In this document: one piece after another, positions 1-8,026 of the stretch | Layout of the letters: each line of letters starts with the position of its first letter | Numbering within the stretch: the stretch's first letter is position 1 | NCBI GenBank assembly: GCA_001770355.1 | Contig: MEQV01000104.1 | Coordinates: forward strand, 32,999 to 52,476 | Source of the DNA: Betaproteobacteria bacterium RIFCSPLOWO2_02_FULL_62_17 | GTDB taxonomy: Bacteria; Pseudomonadota; Gammaproteobacteria; Burkholderiales; SG8-39 | DNA length: 19,478 nt | Direction of reading: 5' to 3' | Made by a program: the position numbers and the translations under genes | Notes under the pieces: model-generated | Told to the model about the DNA's origin: nothing | The model's database searches: none | Seen by the model: only the letters and a program-made list of their open reading frames with translations

Positions 1-1275
1 GCCCCAGCCGATGCCGCCGCCGCGGCCGCCGAAATAGCCGCGGGGATCCTGACTTTTCAGAAATCGGCGCAGTCCCTGTCCCGAGGTGATCCCTTCATCA
101 ACGATGACCGCATCGCCCGGCACCAGGCCCGCGATCGCCTGCGACAATGCCAGGGGATGAATGGGTTCACGCGACTCGAGGCTGGCCGCCCGGGCGACGA
201 GGTTTTCCCTTTGCTCCTGCCCGCGCGCGGTTTCCGCCGCGCATCGCGTTCGAGCCTGAATGCGTTCGCTGTCGTTCATTTCCCGGAGAACCGAACCGGT
301 CAGTTCCGGCAAGCTGACCTTGGGATCCCCAAGAATGGCTGCAGCCGTCGGATAGTTTTTGCCTACCTCCCAGGGATCGGTATCGAGGTGCACGATAGTC
401 ATGCAAGGTGGCATGGGATCCGTGTCCCCGGGGAGCGCGAGCGTGAATAGGTCGCCTCCGATCGATACCAGCAGATCGTGCTTCTCCATGGCAATCCTGA
501 TGTCCCTTGCCACCCGCCCCAAGGGCCCGCGAAACAGGTCATGTGCCGGCGGGAATGAGGTGCGGTTGGGCATGCCTTCGAGAAACACCGGCGCCCCGAT
601 GGCTTCAGCCAATGCAACCAGTTCCGCAATGGCCGCCGACTGCGCGACCGCATCGCCGGCAACGATGACGGGGCGTTTTGCGCGCGCCAGAAGCCTCGCG
701 GCCGTCGCGATGCTGTCCTGGTCCGCGCGCAGGGCGCCACCGACCCGTGTCGGGACTCCCGGGCCGACATCGGTTTGTTCGTTGAGAAGATCGGCAGGCA
801 GGGAAATGAAAACCGGGCCGGTGGGCGGCGTCAGGGCGACTTTTGCCGCGCGATGAATGGCGCGGGGCAGGTCCGCAATCTTGTGTATTTCATAGGACCA
901 CTTGACGAAAGGCGCAGCGATACGCGGCAGATCGCCCCACAGATTGGGTTCGGTGAAGTTGTAGCCGAGGTCCTGCTGGCCGGCGGTGACCAGCACCGGC
1001 GCACCCGCCTTCGCGGCGTTGTGCAGGGCGCCGATGGCATTGCCCAGGCCCGGTGCCGCATGCAGGCTCGCCACGGACAAGCGCCCCGATGCCTGGGCAT
1101 AACCGTCGGCCATGCCCATGACGGTGGCCTCCTGCAGCCCGAGCACATAGCGGATGGACTTATCGGCGGCGAGCGCATCCATCAGCGGCAATTCCGTGGT
1201 CCCCGGATTGCCGAAGATGTATTCCACCCCCTCCTGCCGCAGCACCTCGAGGAGCAGGCTCTTGCCTGGGATCAT
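1..1275 (-). CDS. Thiamine-diphosphate-dependent decarboxylase-like enzyme (benzoylformate decarboxylase type), 3'-truncated by window edge
   Basis: The first 425 residues are present; the gene runs off the left edge. The N-terminal domain has the motif GNPGTTELP, with the ThDP-activating Glu at residue 28. It is followed by LQEATVMGMADGYAQASG and SLHAAPGLGN (His72), closely resembling benzoylformate decarboxylase (BFD). In BFD the Ser26 position is Ser and here it is Thr26. I see no clear counterpart of BFD His281, where the sequence reads GGDLFTLALPGD. A middle domain ending near HLDTDPWEVGKNYPT precedes the start of the C-terminal ThDP domain; the GDG diphosphate/Mg site would lie beyond the edge. 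The ATG at 1275 is preceded by AAAGGT about 6 bases upstream. It begins 28 bases after the solute-binding protein gene and is probably in its operon. The family includes decarboxylases, acetolactate-synthase-like enzymes and carboligases, and the substrate is unknown. Confidence 0.87.
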   Translation of the reverse strand, partial: MIPGKSLLLEVLRQEGVEYIFGNPGTTELPLMDALAADKSIRYVLGLQEATVMGMADGYAQASGRLSVASLHAAPGLGNAIGALHNAAKAGAPVLVTAGQQDLGYNFTEPNLWGDLPRIAAPFVKWSYEIHKIADLPRAIHRAAKVALTPPTGPVFISLPADLLNEQTDVGPGVPTRVGGALRADQDSIATAARLLARAKRPVIVAGDAVAQSAAIAELVALAEAIGAPVFLEGMPNRTSFPPAHDLFRGPLGRVARDIRIAMEKHDLLVSIGGDLFTLALPGDTDPMPPCMTIVHLDTDPWEVGKNYPTAAAILGDPKVSLPELTGSVLREMNDSERIQARTRCAAETARGQEQRENLVARAASLESREPIHPLALSQAIAGLVPGDAVIVDEGITSGQGLRRFLKSQDPRGYFGGRGGGIGWG

Positions 1276-1303
1276 GTCGCGACCTTTGCAACGAAACCCA
1301 CGC

Positions 1304-2380
1304 TCAACGGCGCCCGTAAAGCTTGCGCCATTCCTCGCTGGCTGGTTCGCGAATCTTGGCCCACCGGTCCAGGGGCAGGTCCCACAAGGTATCGACCGGC
1401 GCGAATTTTCGACCATCCAGCAGTGTCGGCGGCGGCACATCCATATGGGCTCCGTAAGCTTTCTGCTGGGCGATGGCGGCACTGCCGCGTTTGCTGGTGA
1501 GCCAGTTGACCAGGACAATCGCCGCATTGGGGTGTGTAGCGCTATTGGCGATACCTCCCTGAATCGACAGCAGCGACGACCCTTCTTCCGGGAATACCGT
1601 CTTGATGGGAGCGCCTGCCCTCTCTTGCTCCTGGAAGCTGGTGACACCCATGAATCCAATGCCGATTTCGCCCCGAACCAGATCCGTCAGCACCGGCGCT
1701 ACCGAGGGATAGACGCGAATTTTATTTTCCCGGATGCGCGACCAATAATCGGGATTGATCTTTTCCCGCAGGAACAGCCAGGTCGTGAAAGCGCTGCCGC
1801 CGACATCGAGCGACGAGGTTCCAATTTGCCCGCGGTACTTGGGATCGAGCAGATCGATCCAGCGCTTGGGCTCATCCGCGGGTTTGATCACAGCGGTGTT
1901 GATGCCAATGGCGATCGGCAGGCGCATGAACGCATACCACCGGCCCTCCGGGTCCTTAGCGTCGGCGGGAATGCGATTGAAGGAAGGCACCTTGTGAGGC
2001 TTGTTGAGAATATTGCGCTGCATCAGTTGCCCCAGCAGGATGGCATCGGTGACATCGATGACATCGGCTGCCAGTCTATTGGCCGCCGCTTCGGCGGTTA
2101 CCCTCTGAAATAGCACCTGCGTGGTCATGCGCACGAATTCGAGCGTTATGCCGGTGTCCTTCTCGAAATTGGCCTTGACCGCGGGATTCCAGTTGCGCTC
2201 GGGCCAGGTTCCATAGACCAACACCTTGCCTTCTTTTTTCGCTGCCGCAAAGGTTTTGGCATCCGCGATCTGCTCGCCATCGACGACCAGCGCCTGTGCC
2301 GTGGCGGTGCTGCCAAACAAGCACAAACAACTGGCGGCAATCACCGATGAAATAACCGTCACGCAATTTTTACGTCGCAT
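1304..2380 (-). CDS. ABC transporter family-1 extracellular solute-binding protein
   Basis: A 358-residue periplasmic receptor that delivers its ligand to the neighbouring permease. The N-terminus is a Sec signal peptide: RRK, then a hydrophobic stretch, with probable cleavage after TATAQA. The mature part starts with a segment typical of AfuA/FbpA-like proteins (FAAAKKEGKVLVYGTW, then FEKDTGITLEFVR). Ferric-binding FbpA proteins carry a Tyr-Tyr pair in the region after the GE-x-G motif. Here that region reads GEIGIGFMGVTSFQEQ, so classical Fe(III) binding is unlikely and an organic or anionic ligand is more plausible (inference). An in-frame ATG exists at 2404, but a perfect AGGAGG (2386-2391) lies between it and the ATG at 2380, so 2380 is preferred. 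It lies 31 bases downstream of the permease gene and 28 bases upstream of the ThDP enzyme gene. Confidence 0.9.
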   Translation of the reverse strand: MRRKNCVTVISSVIAASCLCLFGSTATAQALVVDGEQIADAKTFAAAKKEGKVLVYGTWPERNWNPAVKANFEKDTGITLEFVRMTTQVLFQRVTAEAAANRLAADVIDVTDAILLGQLMQRNILNKPHKVPSFNRIPADAKDPEGRWYAFMRLPIAIGINTAVIKPADEPKRWIDLLDPKYRGQIGTSSLDVGGSAFTTWLFLREKINPDYWSRIRENKIRVYPSVAPVLTDLVRGEIGIGFMGVTSFQEQERAGAPIKTVFPEEGSSLLSIQGGIANSATHPNAAIVLVNWLTSKRGSAAIAQQKAYGAHMDVPPPTLLDGRKFAPVDTLWDLPLDRWAKIREPASEEWRKLYGRR

Positions 2381-2385
2381 CTTTT

Positions 2386-2391
2386 CCTCCT
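2386..2391 (-). promoter_or_regulatory. Ribosome binding site deciding the solute-binding protein start
   Basis: AGGAGG on the minus strand, five bases before the ATG at 2380. It lies inside the longer open frame that begins at 2404, which argues against that longer start. Confidence 0.8.
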
Positions 2392-2411
2392 TTTGAATTC
2401 TCATTGGCCGC

Positions 2412-4097
2412 TTAAATATTTGCCCGCATCCAGCGCCTTCCGGCTATGGTCAGGGCGATCAGGATAAATGTATAGACAAGACTGAGGGAGGCCACGGCCG
2501 ACCAGCCGCCATTCTCGTATTGTTCATAAATTACGATGGACAGAACGCGCGTATCCGTGGTGTACAGAAACAGCGATGCCGTCAGTTCACGCATTCCCAG
2601 CACGAATATGACTATCACCGCCGCCGCCACGCCGCTTTGCATGAGCGGCCAGACGATACGCCTCACGGCCTTGAACCGGGTCGCGCCGGCAACCAAGGCC
2701 GCGTGTTCGAGATCATCATGAATCTGAACGATGCTCGCTGAAATCGCGCGAAATCCCTGCGGCGTAAAACGCCCCATGTAGGCGATAACGAGGACCGCGA
2801 GGGTTCCGTAGATCGGCAGGGGAATGTTTGCCCAGATCCAGAGAATACCCAGGCCCATGACCAGCGCGGGCAGCGCAAGCGGAACATTCGCCAGAAATTC
2901 CAGCCATTTGCGGCCCGGCAGATCGGTGCGATGCACCACATAGGCGAGGACGAAATAGAACAGCCCCCCCAGAACGGCGGTTGCCCCCGCGGCCATCAGA
3001 CTGTTCAACAAACTCTTGTACACCACGGGGTCGGTCAAAATCTCGCGCATGAATCGGGTGCTGAATTGCGCGGGATCGAACATCGAGGCGAAATCGGGGA
3101 TGTAGAGCGTGGCGCGAAACGCCCCCTGCAGCAAGGCAAGCAGCGGCAGTCCCATCGCCACGAAAACATAGAGCAGCACAAACCCGAAAGCCGGCCAGCG
3201 CCACTTTCCCAGCGGCAAAGTGCGCGACTGCAAGCCCTTGCCTGTCACGGTGCGGTAGTCGCGGCCCGCCAGCAGGCGCCGCTGCATGACGACAAGGACC
3301 GCCACGATCGCCGTCAACACCATGCATACGGCGCTGGCCTGATTCGTGGCCGGGGGAACCTCCCGCATCAGATTGAAGATATGAATCGAAAGCGTCTCGA
3401 TTCCCTTTGGCCCTCCAAGAATCTGCGGCACCGGAAACTCTTCGGCCATCAGGACCAGCAACAACAACGCGGATCCCAATACCGCGGGCCTGATCGACGG
3501 AAGCGTTATGTAGCGCAGGGTTCGGATCAGGTTGGCGCCGTGGATACCCGCTGCCTCCTCGAGATCGGGATGAATCAGCGTCAGCGCGCTGTAAATATAA
3601 AGAAACGGGAACGGAACGTAATAAAGCCCGTGAATGAAAGCGATGCCCACGACCGATTGCATATCGATCCGGAACGGCAGCCCCAGCGAGGCGAGCAGGA
3701 TATTCAGATAGCCGCTCCTGCCCGATCCAAGCAGCGACCACGCAAGGGCTGCCACGATCAACGACAGAAACAGCGGCATCAGCCCCGCCAGGTGAACCAG
3801 CCACTTGCCGGGAATATCCGATCGGGCAGCGAGCCAGGCGAGCAGCCCGCCTATGGTCATCGCCATCGCCGTGCCACCGATGGCGACGATCATCGTATTG
3901 ACGATGGCTTCGCCCATCTGGGGCGTCCAGATGGCATAGTAGTTTTGCAGCGTCCAGGTGTAGGTGTTTCCCGAGAATGGCGCCGCCGTGATGAACGACG
4001 TGTAGATCAACGTCAAAAACGGCAGCACGATCAGAATTCCCAGGACGCCGAACAGGAACCCCGGCAAAACCCATTGTCCCGCACCGCGCATCAACAT
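2412..4097 (-). CDS. ABC transporter permease, two fused membrane domains (FbpB/iron-putrescine type)
   Basis: A 561-residue inner-membrane protein with about twelve hydrophobic segments, formed by two homologous binding-protein-dependent permease halves. Each half has an EAA loop, the docking site for the ATPase. The first is near residues 180-205 (EEAAGIHGANLIRTLRYITL) and the second near 463-488 (LEHAALVAGATRFKAVRRIV). The fused layout and length fit FbpB/SfuB-like permeases, in which one polypeptide forms the whole channel. It starts 9 bases after the MmgE/PrpD stop and precedes the solute-binding protein gene, so the three are very likely co-transcribed. No ATP-binding subunit is present in the visible part of the operon. 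It may lie beyond the left edge, or a shared ATPase elsewhere may be used. The substrate is presumably that of the adjacent receptor. Confidence 0.92.
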   Translation of the reverse strand: MLMRGAGQWVLPGFLFGVLGILIVLPFLTLIYTSFITAAPFSGNTYTWTLQNYYAIWTPQMGEAIVNTMIVAIGGTAMAMTIGGLLAWLAARSDIPGKWLVHLAGLMPLFLSLIVAALAWSLLGSGRSGYLNILLASLGLPFRIDMQSVVGIAFIHGLYYVPFPFLYIYSALTLIHPDLEEAAGIHGANLIRTLRYITLPSIRPAVLGSALLLLVLMAEEFPVPQILGGPKGIETLSIHIFNLMREVPPATNQASAVCMVLTAIVAVLVVMQRRLLAGRDYRTVTGKGLQSRTLPLGKWRWPAFGFVLLYVFVAMGLPLLALLQGAFRATLYIPDFASMFDPAQFSTRFMREILTDPVVYKSLLNSLMAAGATAVLGGLFYFVLAYVVHRTDLPGRKWLEFLANVPLALPALVMGLGILWIWANIPLPIYGTLAVLVIAYMGRFTPQGFRAISASIVQIHDDLEHAALVAGATRFKAVRRIVWPLMQSGVAAAVIVIFVLGMRELTASLFLYTTDTRVLSIVIYEQYENGGWSAVASLSLVYTFILIALTIAGRRWMRANI

Positions 4098-4106
4098 GGC
4101 CGCCGA

Positions 4107-5486
4107 TCAGCCACCGATTGCGACAGCGCGCGCCGCGCCTCCCGTGAGTTCCCGTGTACTGGACATGGCCTCGAGGGATTGCAGGGTTTCATAGAGCCGG
4201 CGCGCGTCCCGCTCGTGCAGGGCGGCTGCCGTGCAATCATGAAACTTGGTCCACAGGGTGTCCTGGTCGAGTGAAATCGCCTGGTCGCGCGGCGCCGCCA
4301 GTGTCAGCGTGTGCTGCGTCCCGTCGCGCATCTTGATGACCAACTGGTCATCCGGCTGCTGATTGAACGAGCCTTTATCGCGGGCTGGGTCGAGTTCGCG
4401 CTTCACCTTGCCCATCAGCGCGCGCACATCCGCCCGGGCAACGAACCTATCGTTGAGTTCGGCAAGCGTCACCCGCTTGGCGATGATCGAGGCGGCAACC
4501 GCAAACTCCGCGCTGAACTTCGCATCCAGTGCGTTTTGGGGGTCGGTATGCACCAGCGACACCACCCGCGACGGTCCGGTGTGAAATGTCGCCTCGGTCA
4601 CCTTGTCCGCCTGGATGTCGTGCCGGCCGAGGTATTGCTGGAGGCCATCGAGAATACGATGCGCGCCGTAACACATGGGATAGAGCTTGATGCTGATGCC
4701 GTGATCGACAATGTGCCAGTTCTTGCCGAAATGGGCGGGGCGATCGAAATCGACCTTTCCGTGCGGCGAGACGGCCGCGAGAAATCCATTGGCGTGATCG
4801 AAGATGTCCGGTGAGGCGCTCATGCCCGCCCGCGCATAACGCGCGGCCATGAGGCCGGCGGTGGCGGCGCGCCCGGCATGGAACGGCTTGGTCATGGTGC
4901 CGAAATTGGCGACCAGGCCGGCTGCCTGGGAAGCGGCGATGGAGACGGCGCGGACTGCAGCTTGCGCATCAAGCCGCAACAGTTTGGCCACTCCCGCGGC
5001 TGCCGCGATCGCGCCGAACGTGCCGGTCGGATGCCAACCCTTGATGTGATGCGGTTCGGCGTCGCGCGAGGCGAGCTCGCTCCAGACTTCATACGCCGTC
5101 ACAAACGCCGTGAGAATGTCCCGTCCGGATGCGCCCATGCTCTCGGCCTGCGCCAATATCGCCGGCGCCATCGCCACGCTGGGATGCGCGGGGTGAAAGG
5201 CAATACCGACATCGTCATAGTCATGGGCATGGCCGGCGACGCCGTTGACCAGCGCTGCGCTGCGGGCAGCGGCGCGCCTTGCCGAGAACAGAACCGAGGC
5301 CTCGCCCTGGTCGCCGATGGTCTCGAACGAAGCGATCAGCTGCGTTACCGGCGCATCCCTGCCGAGAATCGTCACGGCGGCATAGTCGCTCAATGCGTTT
5401 TTCGCCGCGCCGATGGCGGCGGGGGGAATCGTGTCGTAGTTCATTCCCGCGATGTATGCGCCGACGGCGTGTGTCAGATGCCCCAT
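4107..5486 (-). CDS. MmgE/PrpD family protein (2-methylcitrate dehydratase / cis-aconitate decarboxylase superfamily)
   Basis: 459 residues, the normal length for the family. Recognisable motifs are GHAHDYDDV (Asp91/Asp92), FHPAHPS (His98, His101), GWHPTGTFGAIAAAAGVAKL (His152), TKPFHAGRAATAG (Lys200, His203) and KLYPMCYGAH (Lys267, His276). These fall at the places where cis-aconitate decarboxylase has its active-site Asp, His and Lys residues, so the protein is probably catalytically intact. Known family reactions are dehydration of 2-methylcitrate-like acids and decarboxylation of cis-aconitate. Many members next to transporters have no assigned substrate, and I cannot choose among them here. 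The gene heads the tight run with the ABC permease and receptor. Its ATG has only a weak Shine-Dalgarno sequence (GGGTTGAAATC). Confidence 0.9.
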   Translation of the reverse strand: MGHLTHAVGAYIAGMNYDTIPPAAIGAAKNALSDYAAVTILGRDAPVTQLIASFETIGDQGEASVLFSARRAAARSAALVNGVAGHAHDYDDVGIAFHPAHPSVAMAPAILAQAESMGASGRDILTAFVTAYEVWSELASRDAEPHHIKGWHPTGTFGAIAAAAGVAKLLRLDAQAAVRAVSIAASQAAGLVANFGTMTKPFHAGRAATAGLMAARYARAGMSASPDIFDHANGFLAAVSPHGKVDFDRPAHFGKNWHIVDHGISIKLYPMCYGAHRILDGLQQYLGRHDIQADKVTEATFHTGPSRVVSLVHTDPQNALDAKFSAEFAVAASIIAKRVTLAELNDRFVARADVRALMGKVKRELDPARDKGSFNQQPDDQLVIKMRDGTQHTLTLAAPRDQAISLDQDTLWTKFHDCTAAALHERDARRLYETLQSLEAMSSTRELTGGAARAVAIGG

Positions 5487-5726
5487 GATTTCAACCCTAT
5501 ATTGCTATTGGAAAGGTCTGCGCGCTGGGCCTTGGCCCGTCGCAACTCCGCAATATACCGCCCTTCCACACGCGGCCGCTATTGCAGGCGGATTGCCGCA
5601 TGCACCTGAGCCACGCGAACCGCGTAGATGCTCGGATTGCATGTTGTATTGCACCAAGCCAGTTGATTACTTGACTTGCCAGGACAGGATGTCGGCGGGT
5701 TTCACAACCAGGTGCGACGCGAGGTT
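5487..5726. other. Intergenic region between hydrolase and mmgE/prpD-like gene, possible internal promoter
   Basis: 240 bases separate two minus-strand genes whose downstream neighbours are tightly packed, so a separate promoter for the mmgE-ABC-ThDP run is plausible. I see one compact inverted repeat, GGGCC-TT-GGCCC at 5527-5538, about 40 bases upstream of the mmgE start. I find no convincing -35/-10 pair and no coding sequence. The role is inference only. Confidence 0.3.
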
Positions 5727-6605
5727 CTAGTCCGCGGAAGCGCCTGGCAGCATCGGGCGGACCTCATGCTCCAGAAATTCGATTACCGCATTCGAGAAGG
5801 GATCATTCTGGTCTCCCGCAACCATGTGCGCCGCGCCGCCCACATCGAATAGCTTGGAACCGGGGACCTTCTTCAAAAAATCCCGGACCCCTTCCTCGGT
5901 GACGACGTCGCTCAATTTCCCGCGCACCAGCAGCGTCGGAACGCGGATATTCGGCAAAGCCGCTTCCAAAAGCATGTCGAAATCAGCAACCGGAACCTCC
6001 GTACCTAAGCGTTCGACGAATCTGGGATCCCAATGCCAGTACCAGCGTCCATCCGTGCGCTGGCGCAGCACCTTCATCAGCCCCGGTGGATTAACCCGTT
6101 TAGGACGATTGGGCGTGTAGGCTGCAATGGCGTCGGCGGCCTCCTCAAGCGAGGCAAACCCGCCAAGCCCCGATCTCATGAATGTGCGAATCCGTTCGAT
6201 CCCCTGCGGATTTGATCGATGGGTGACATCGACAATCACCAGCCCGCTCGATACCACGCGGTCGCTGTTACCTTCGGCAAGGATCGCCGTAATTCCGCCC
6301 AGTGATGCCCCCACAATCACCGGCGGGCGCCCAAGCGCGTCGGCCACCGCGATGCAGTCGGAGGTATAAGACGTGAATGAATAGTCGCCGTTCAGCGCCC
6401 ACTCACTATCGCCGTGACCGCGAAGATCGAGCGACACCGCCTTCCACCCGCGGCTCGCGAGAGCGCTGGCGGTCGTGCCCCATGCGTGGCGTGTCTGCCC
6501 GCCGCCGTGCATGAAGAGCACCGGCCAGGCATTCTCGTCACCCCAAACGTCGGCCACAAGGTGTATGCCTTCGAAGCCGGTGTACCGAACAGTTCTCGAA
6601 TCCAT
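5727..6605 (-). CDS. Alpha/beta-fold hydrolase
   Basis: 292 residues with the complete alpha/beta-hydrolase signature. The oxyanion segment is FMHGGGQTRHAW (from residue 32) and the LRGHGDSEW motif is near residue 61. The nucleophile elbow is GASLGG with Ser101, the acidic residue is probably Asp233 in RGKLSDVV, and the catalytic His260 lies in GGAAHMVAGD. The cap segment between residues about 130 and 215 is rich in charged and aromatic residues (GRWYWHWDPRF). Such enzymes cleave esters, lactones, C-C bonds of ring-fission products, or thioesters; the substrate cannot be read off. There is no signal peptide, so it is cytoplasmic. The ATG at 6605 has only a distant GGAG. The gene diverges from the Bug receptor at 6977 across 371 bases. 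Confidence 0.9.
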   Translation of the reverse strand: MDSRTVRYTGFEGIHLVADVWGDENAWPVLFMHGGGQTRHAWGTTASALASRGWKAVSLDLRGHGDSEWALNGDYSFTSYTSDCIAVADALGRPPVIVGASLGGITAILAEGNSDRVVSSGLVIVDVTHRSNPQGIERIRTFMRSGLGGFASLEEAADAIAAYTPNRPKRVNPPGLMKVLRQRTDGRWYWHWDPRFVERLGTEVPVADFDMLLEAALPNIRVPTLLVRGKLSDVVTEEGVRDFLKKVPGSKLFDVGGAAHMVAGDQNDPFSNAVIEFLEHEVRPMLPGASAD

Positions 6606-6877
6606 TGCAAGCTAAGTATGCTCCAAGACCGCTATGTGGGTAATGTCTCTAAGCGTGCCCGAGAGCACGATAAATCGGTGCGCTTGGTCACCAAAGGCCA
6701 GTGCGGAGCCTTACTGACCTTGCCAAATCTGGCCGGTACACTTGAACGAGCTATTGATCTGGGCGCGTCCTAACGGTCCTTTCCCGATACGCCACATCTT
6801 TGCTCAGGCTGCGATCGGCGTGAGGGTACCGCAGACAACCTATAGCAAAGCGGCCGGAACAATTTTAAGTGCTTAAT

Positions 6878-6887
6878 CTTCCGGAAG
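6878..6887. promoter_or_regulatory. Perfect palindrome CTTCCGGAAG, operator candidate
   Basis: A 10-base perfect palindrome lying directly against the TTGATT element of the promoter candidate for the Bug-amidohydrolase-crotonase cluster. The position suits a repressor or activator site, but a 10-mer palindrome can arise by chance. Confidence 0.25.
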
Positions 6888-6916
6888 TTGATTCGCATTG
6901 GTTATCGACTGTAAAT
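6888..6916 (+). promoter_or_regulatory. Sigma-70-like promoter candidate for the Bug/amidohydrolase/crotonase cluster
   Basis: TTGATT (6888-6893), a spacer of exactly 17 bases, and GTAAAT (6911-6916). The -35 box matches four of six consensus bases and the -10 box three of six, so it is weak. It would give a leader of roughly 50 bases before the ATG at 6977. Confidence 0.28.
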
Positions 6917-6976
6917 GCTCGCCGTCTTCTCAACAACGGAATTACTTCTGCAGTTTCCTATCATCGGAGGAGCACC

Positions 6977-7954
6977 ATGGGGACCCAAACCATCAGGCGT
7001 ACATTATTTGTCAGCATGCTGCTTCTATTCAGCCAGGCCTTTGCGCAGAACTGGCCGAGCAGGCCAGTAAGGATTATTTCGCCTACCGGCCCGGGGCTAT
7101 CGGCCGACTTGGTGGGCCGCGTCCTGGCCGATAAGCTTTCCCGCCAAATTGGCCAGCAGTTCTACGTCGACAACATCGCGGGTGCCGCAACCATCGTCGG
7201 TGCGCAAGCGGCGGCGAGAGCTGCACCTGACGGTTACACGCTTCTCATCGCGACCGCCGGCACGCTGGCGAACAACCCGCTTATCTATAAGTCGCTCCCC
7301 TACGATCCTGATCGCGATTTCGTGCCCATTGCCTTTGTCGGCGACAGCAGTTCATTCCTGATAGCGGTTAACAATGACCTCCCCGCAAGGACGCTCACCC
7401 AGCTGATCGCGCTGGAGAAAGCGAAGCCGTCTAGCCTTTCCTTCGCCGTCGAAGTGTCGAGCGGCGTTGCCGCAATGGTGGGCCGCTACCTGAACAAGCA
7501 AGCGGGTATCAATATGGTCGAGGTGGGGTACAAAATGGGCGCCCAAGCCGTCCAAGACACCATGGCCGGCCGCACTCAGGTTTACCTCAGCTCCATCGCT
7601 GGCCTTGAGCCGTTCATCAAGGCCGGGAAACTTCGTGGCATCGCCTCAAGCGCCGAAAGCCGCCCACCGCAACTGCCGGATATACCCGTCATCACCGAGA
7701 CGATTCCAGGATTCATCATCACGGGATTCCTGATCATGGTTGCGCCGGCCGGCACCCCGGAGCCAGTATTGCAACGCCTGAATCGCGAGGTCCTGATCGC
7801 GGCGAAAGAACCCGACTTGGTGCAGAAACTGCAGACCCTGGGATTTCTCACTAACAAACTCGGATCGCTGCAGGCGACCAAGGACATACTGCGCGTAGAA
7901 AAAGAACGTTGGGCACGAATTATCCGGGAACTCGGAATCAAGCCCGAATTATAG
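6977..7954 (+). CDS. Bug/TctC family tripartite tricarboxylate transporter receptor
   Basis: A 325-residue periplasmic solute receptor. The signal peptide (RR, then LFVSMLLLFSQAFA) is followed by QNWPSRPVRII, the typical mature start of Bug proteins. Family hallmarks are GAATIVGAQAAARAAPDGYT near residues 69-88, then SLPYDPDRDFVPIAF, and late VAPAGTPEPVLQRLNREV. The usual PGG loop after the first strand is degenerate here (SPTGPGLSADLVGR). Bug proteins bind carboxylated or small organic ligands and normally work with TctA/TctB, which are absent from this window. The ATG at 6977 is chosen over an in-frame start at 6869 because GGAGGAG (6966-6972) sits 4 bases upstream and the signal peptide starts there. 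It is the first gene of a plus-strand run with the amidohydrolase 72 bases downstream. Confidence 0.92.
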   Translation: MGTQTIRRTLFVSMLLLFSQAFAQNWPSRPVRIISPTGPGLSADLVGRVLADKLSRQIGQQFYVDNIAGAATIVGAQAAARAAPDGYTLLIATAGTLANNPLIYKSLPYDPDRDFVPIAFVGDSSSFLIAVNNDLPARTLTQLIALEKAKPSSLSFAVEVSSGVAAMVGRYLNKQAGINMVEVGYKMGAQAVQDTMAGRTQVYLSSIAGLEPFIKAGKLRGIASSAESRPPQLPDIPVITETIPGFIITGFLIMVAPAGTPEPVLQRLNREVLIAAKEPDLVQKLQTLGFLTNKLGSLQATKDILRVEKERWARIIRELGIKPEL

Positions 7955-8026
7955 GGAAGCTCCGACGCCCGGATTTCCAACTTCTAAAACCGCTCCGGAC
8001 ATGAGGAAAAAGCAGAGGAGCACAAC

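Larger units (their letters stand above)
6606..6976. other. 371-base divergent intergenic region between hydrolase and Bug receptor
   Basis: No recognisable gene. The right third is AT-richer than the surroundings and holds the promoter candidate and palindrome listed separately. The left part (about 6610-6773) has an open plus-strand frame continuing out of the antisense of the hydrolase gene and ending near 6773. Its translated tail (SVRLVTKGQCGALLTLPNLA and onward) matches nothing I recognise. It could be chance or the remnant of a lost gene. Confidence 0.4.

Noticed and set aside
1304..2404. Longer start for the solute-binding protein
   Set aside because: The AGGAGG site and the signal-peptide layout both support the ATG at 2380.
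2931..4274. Long plus-strand open frame of 447 codons
   Set aside because: It lies antisense to the clear ABC permease gene, is rich in Arg, Gln and His as expected of a GC-rich shadow, and shows no family motif.
6869..6976. Longer start for the first Bug receptor
   Set aside because: The extra 36 residues are not signal-peptide-like and would include the candidate promoter. A strong GGAGGAG precedes the ATG at 6977.
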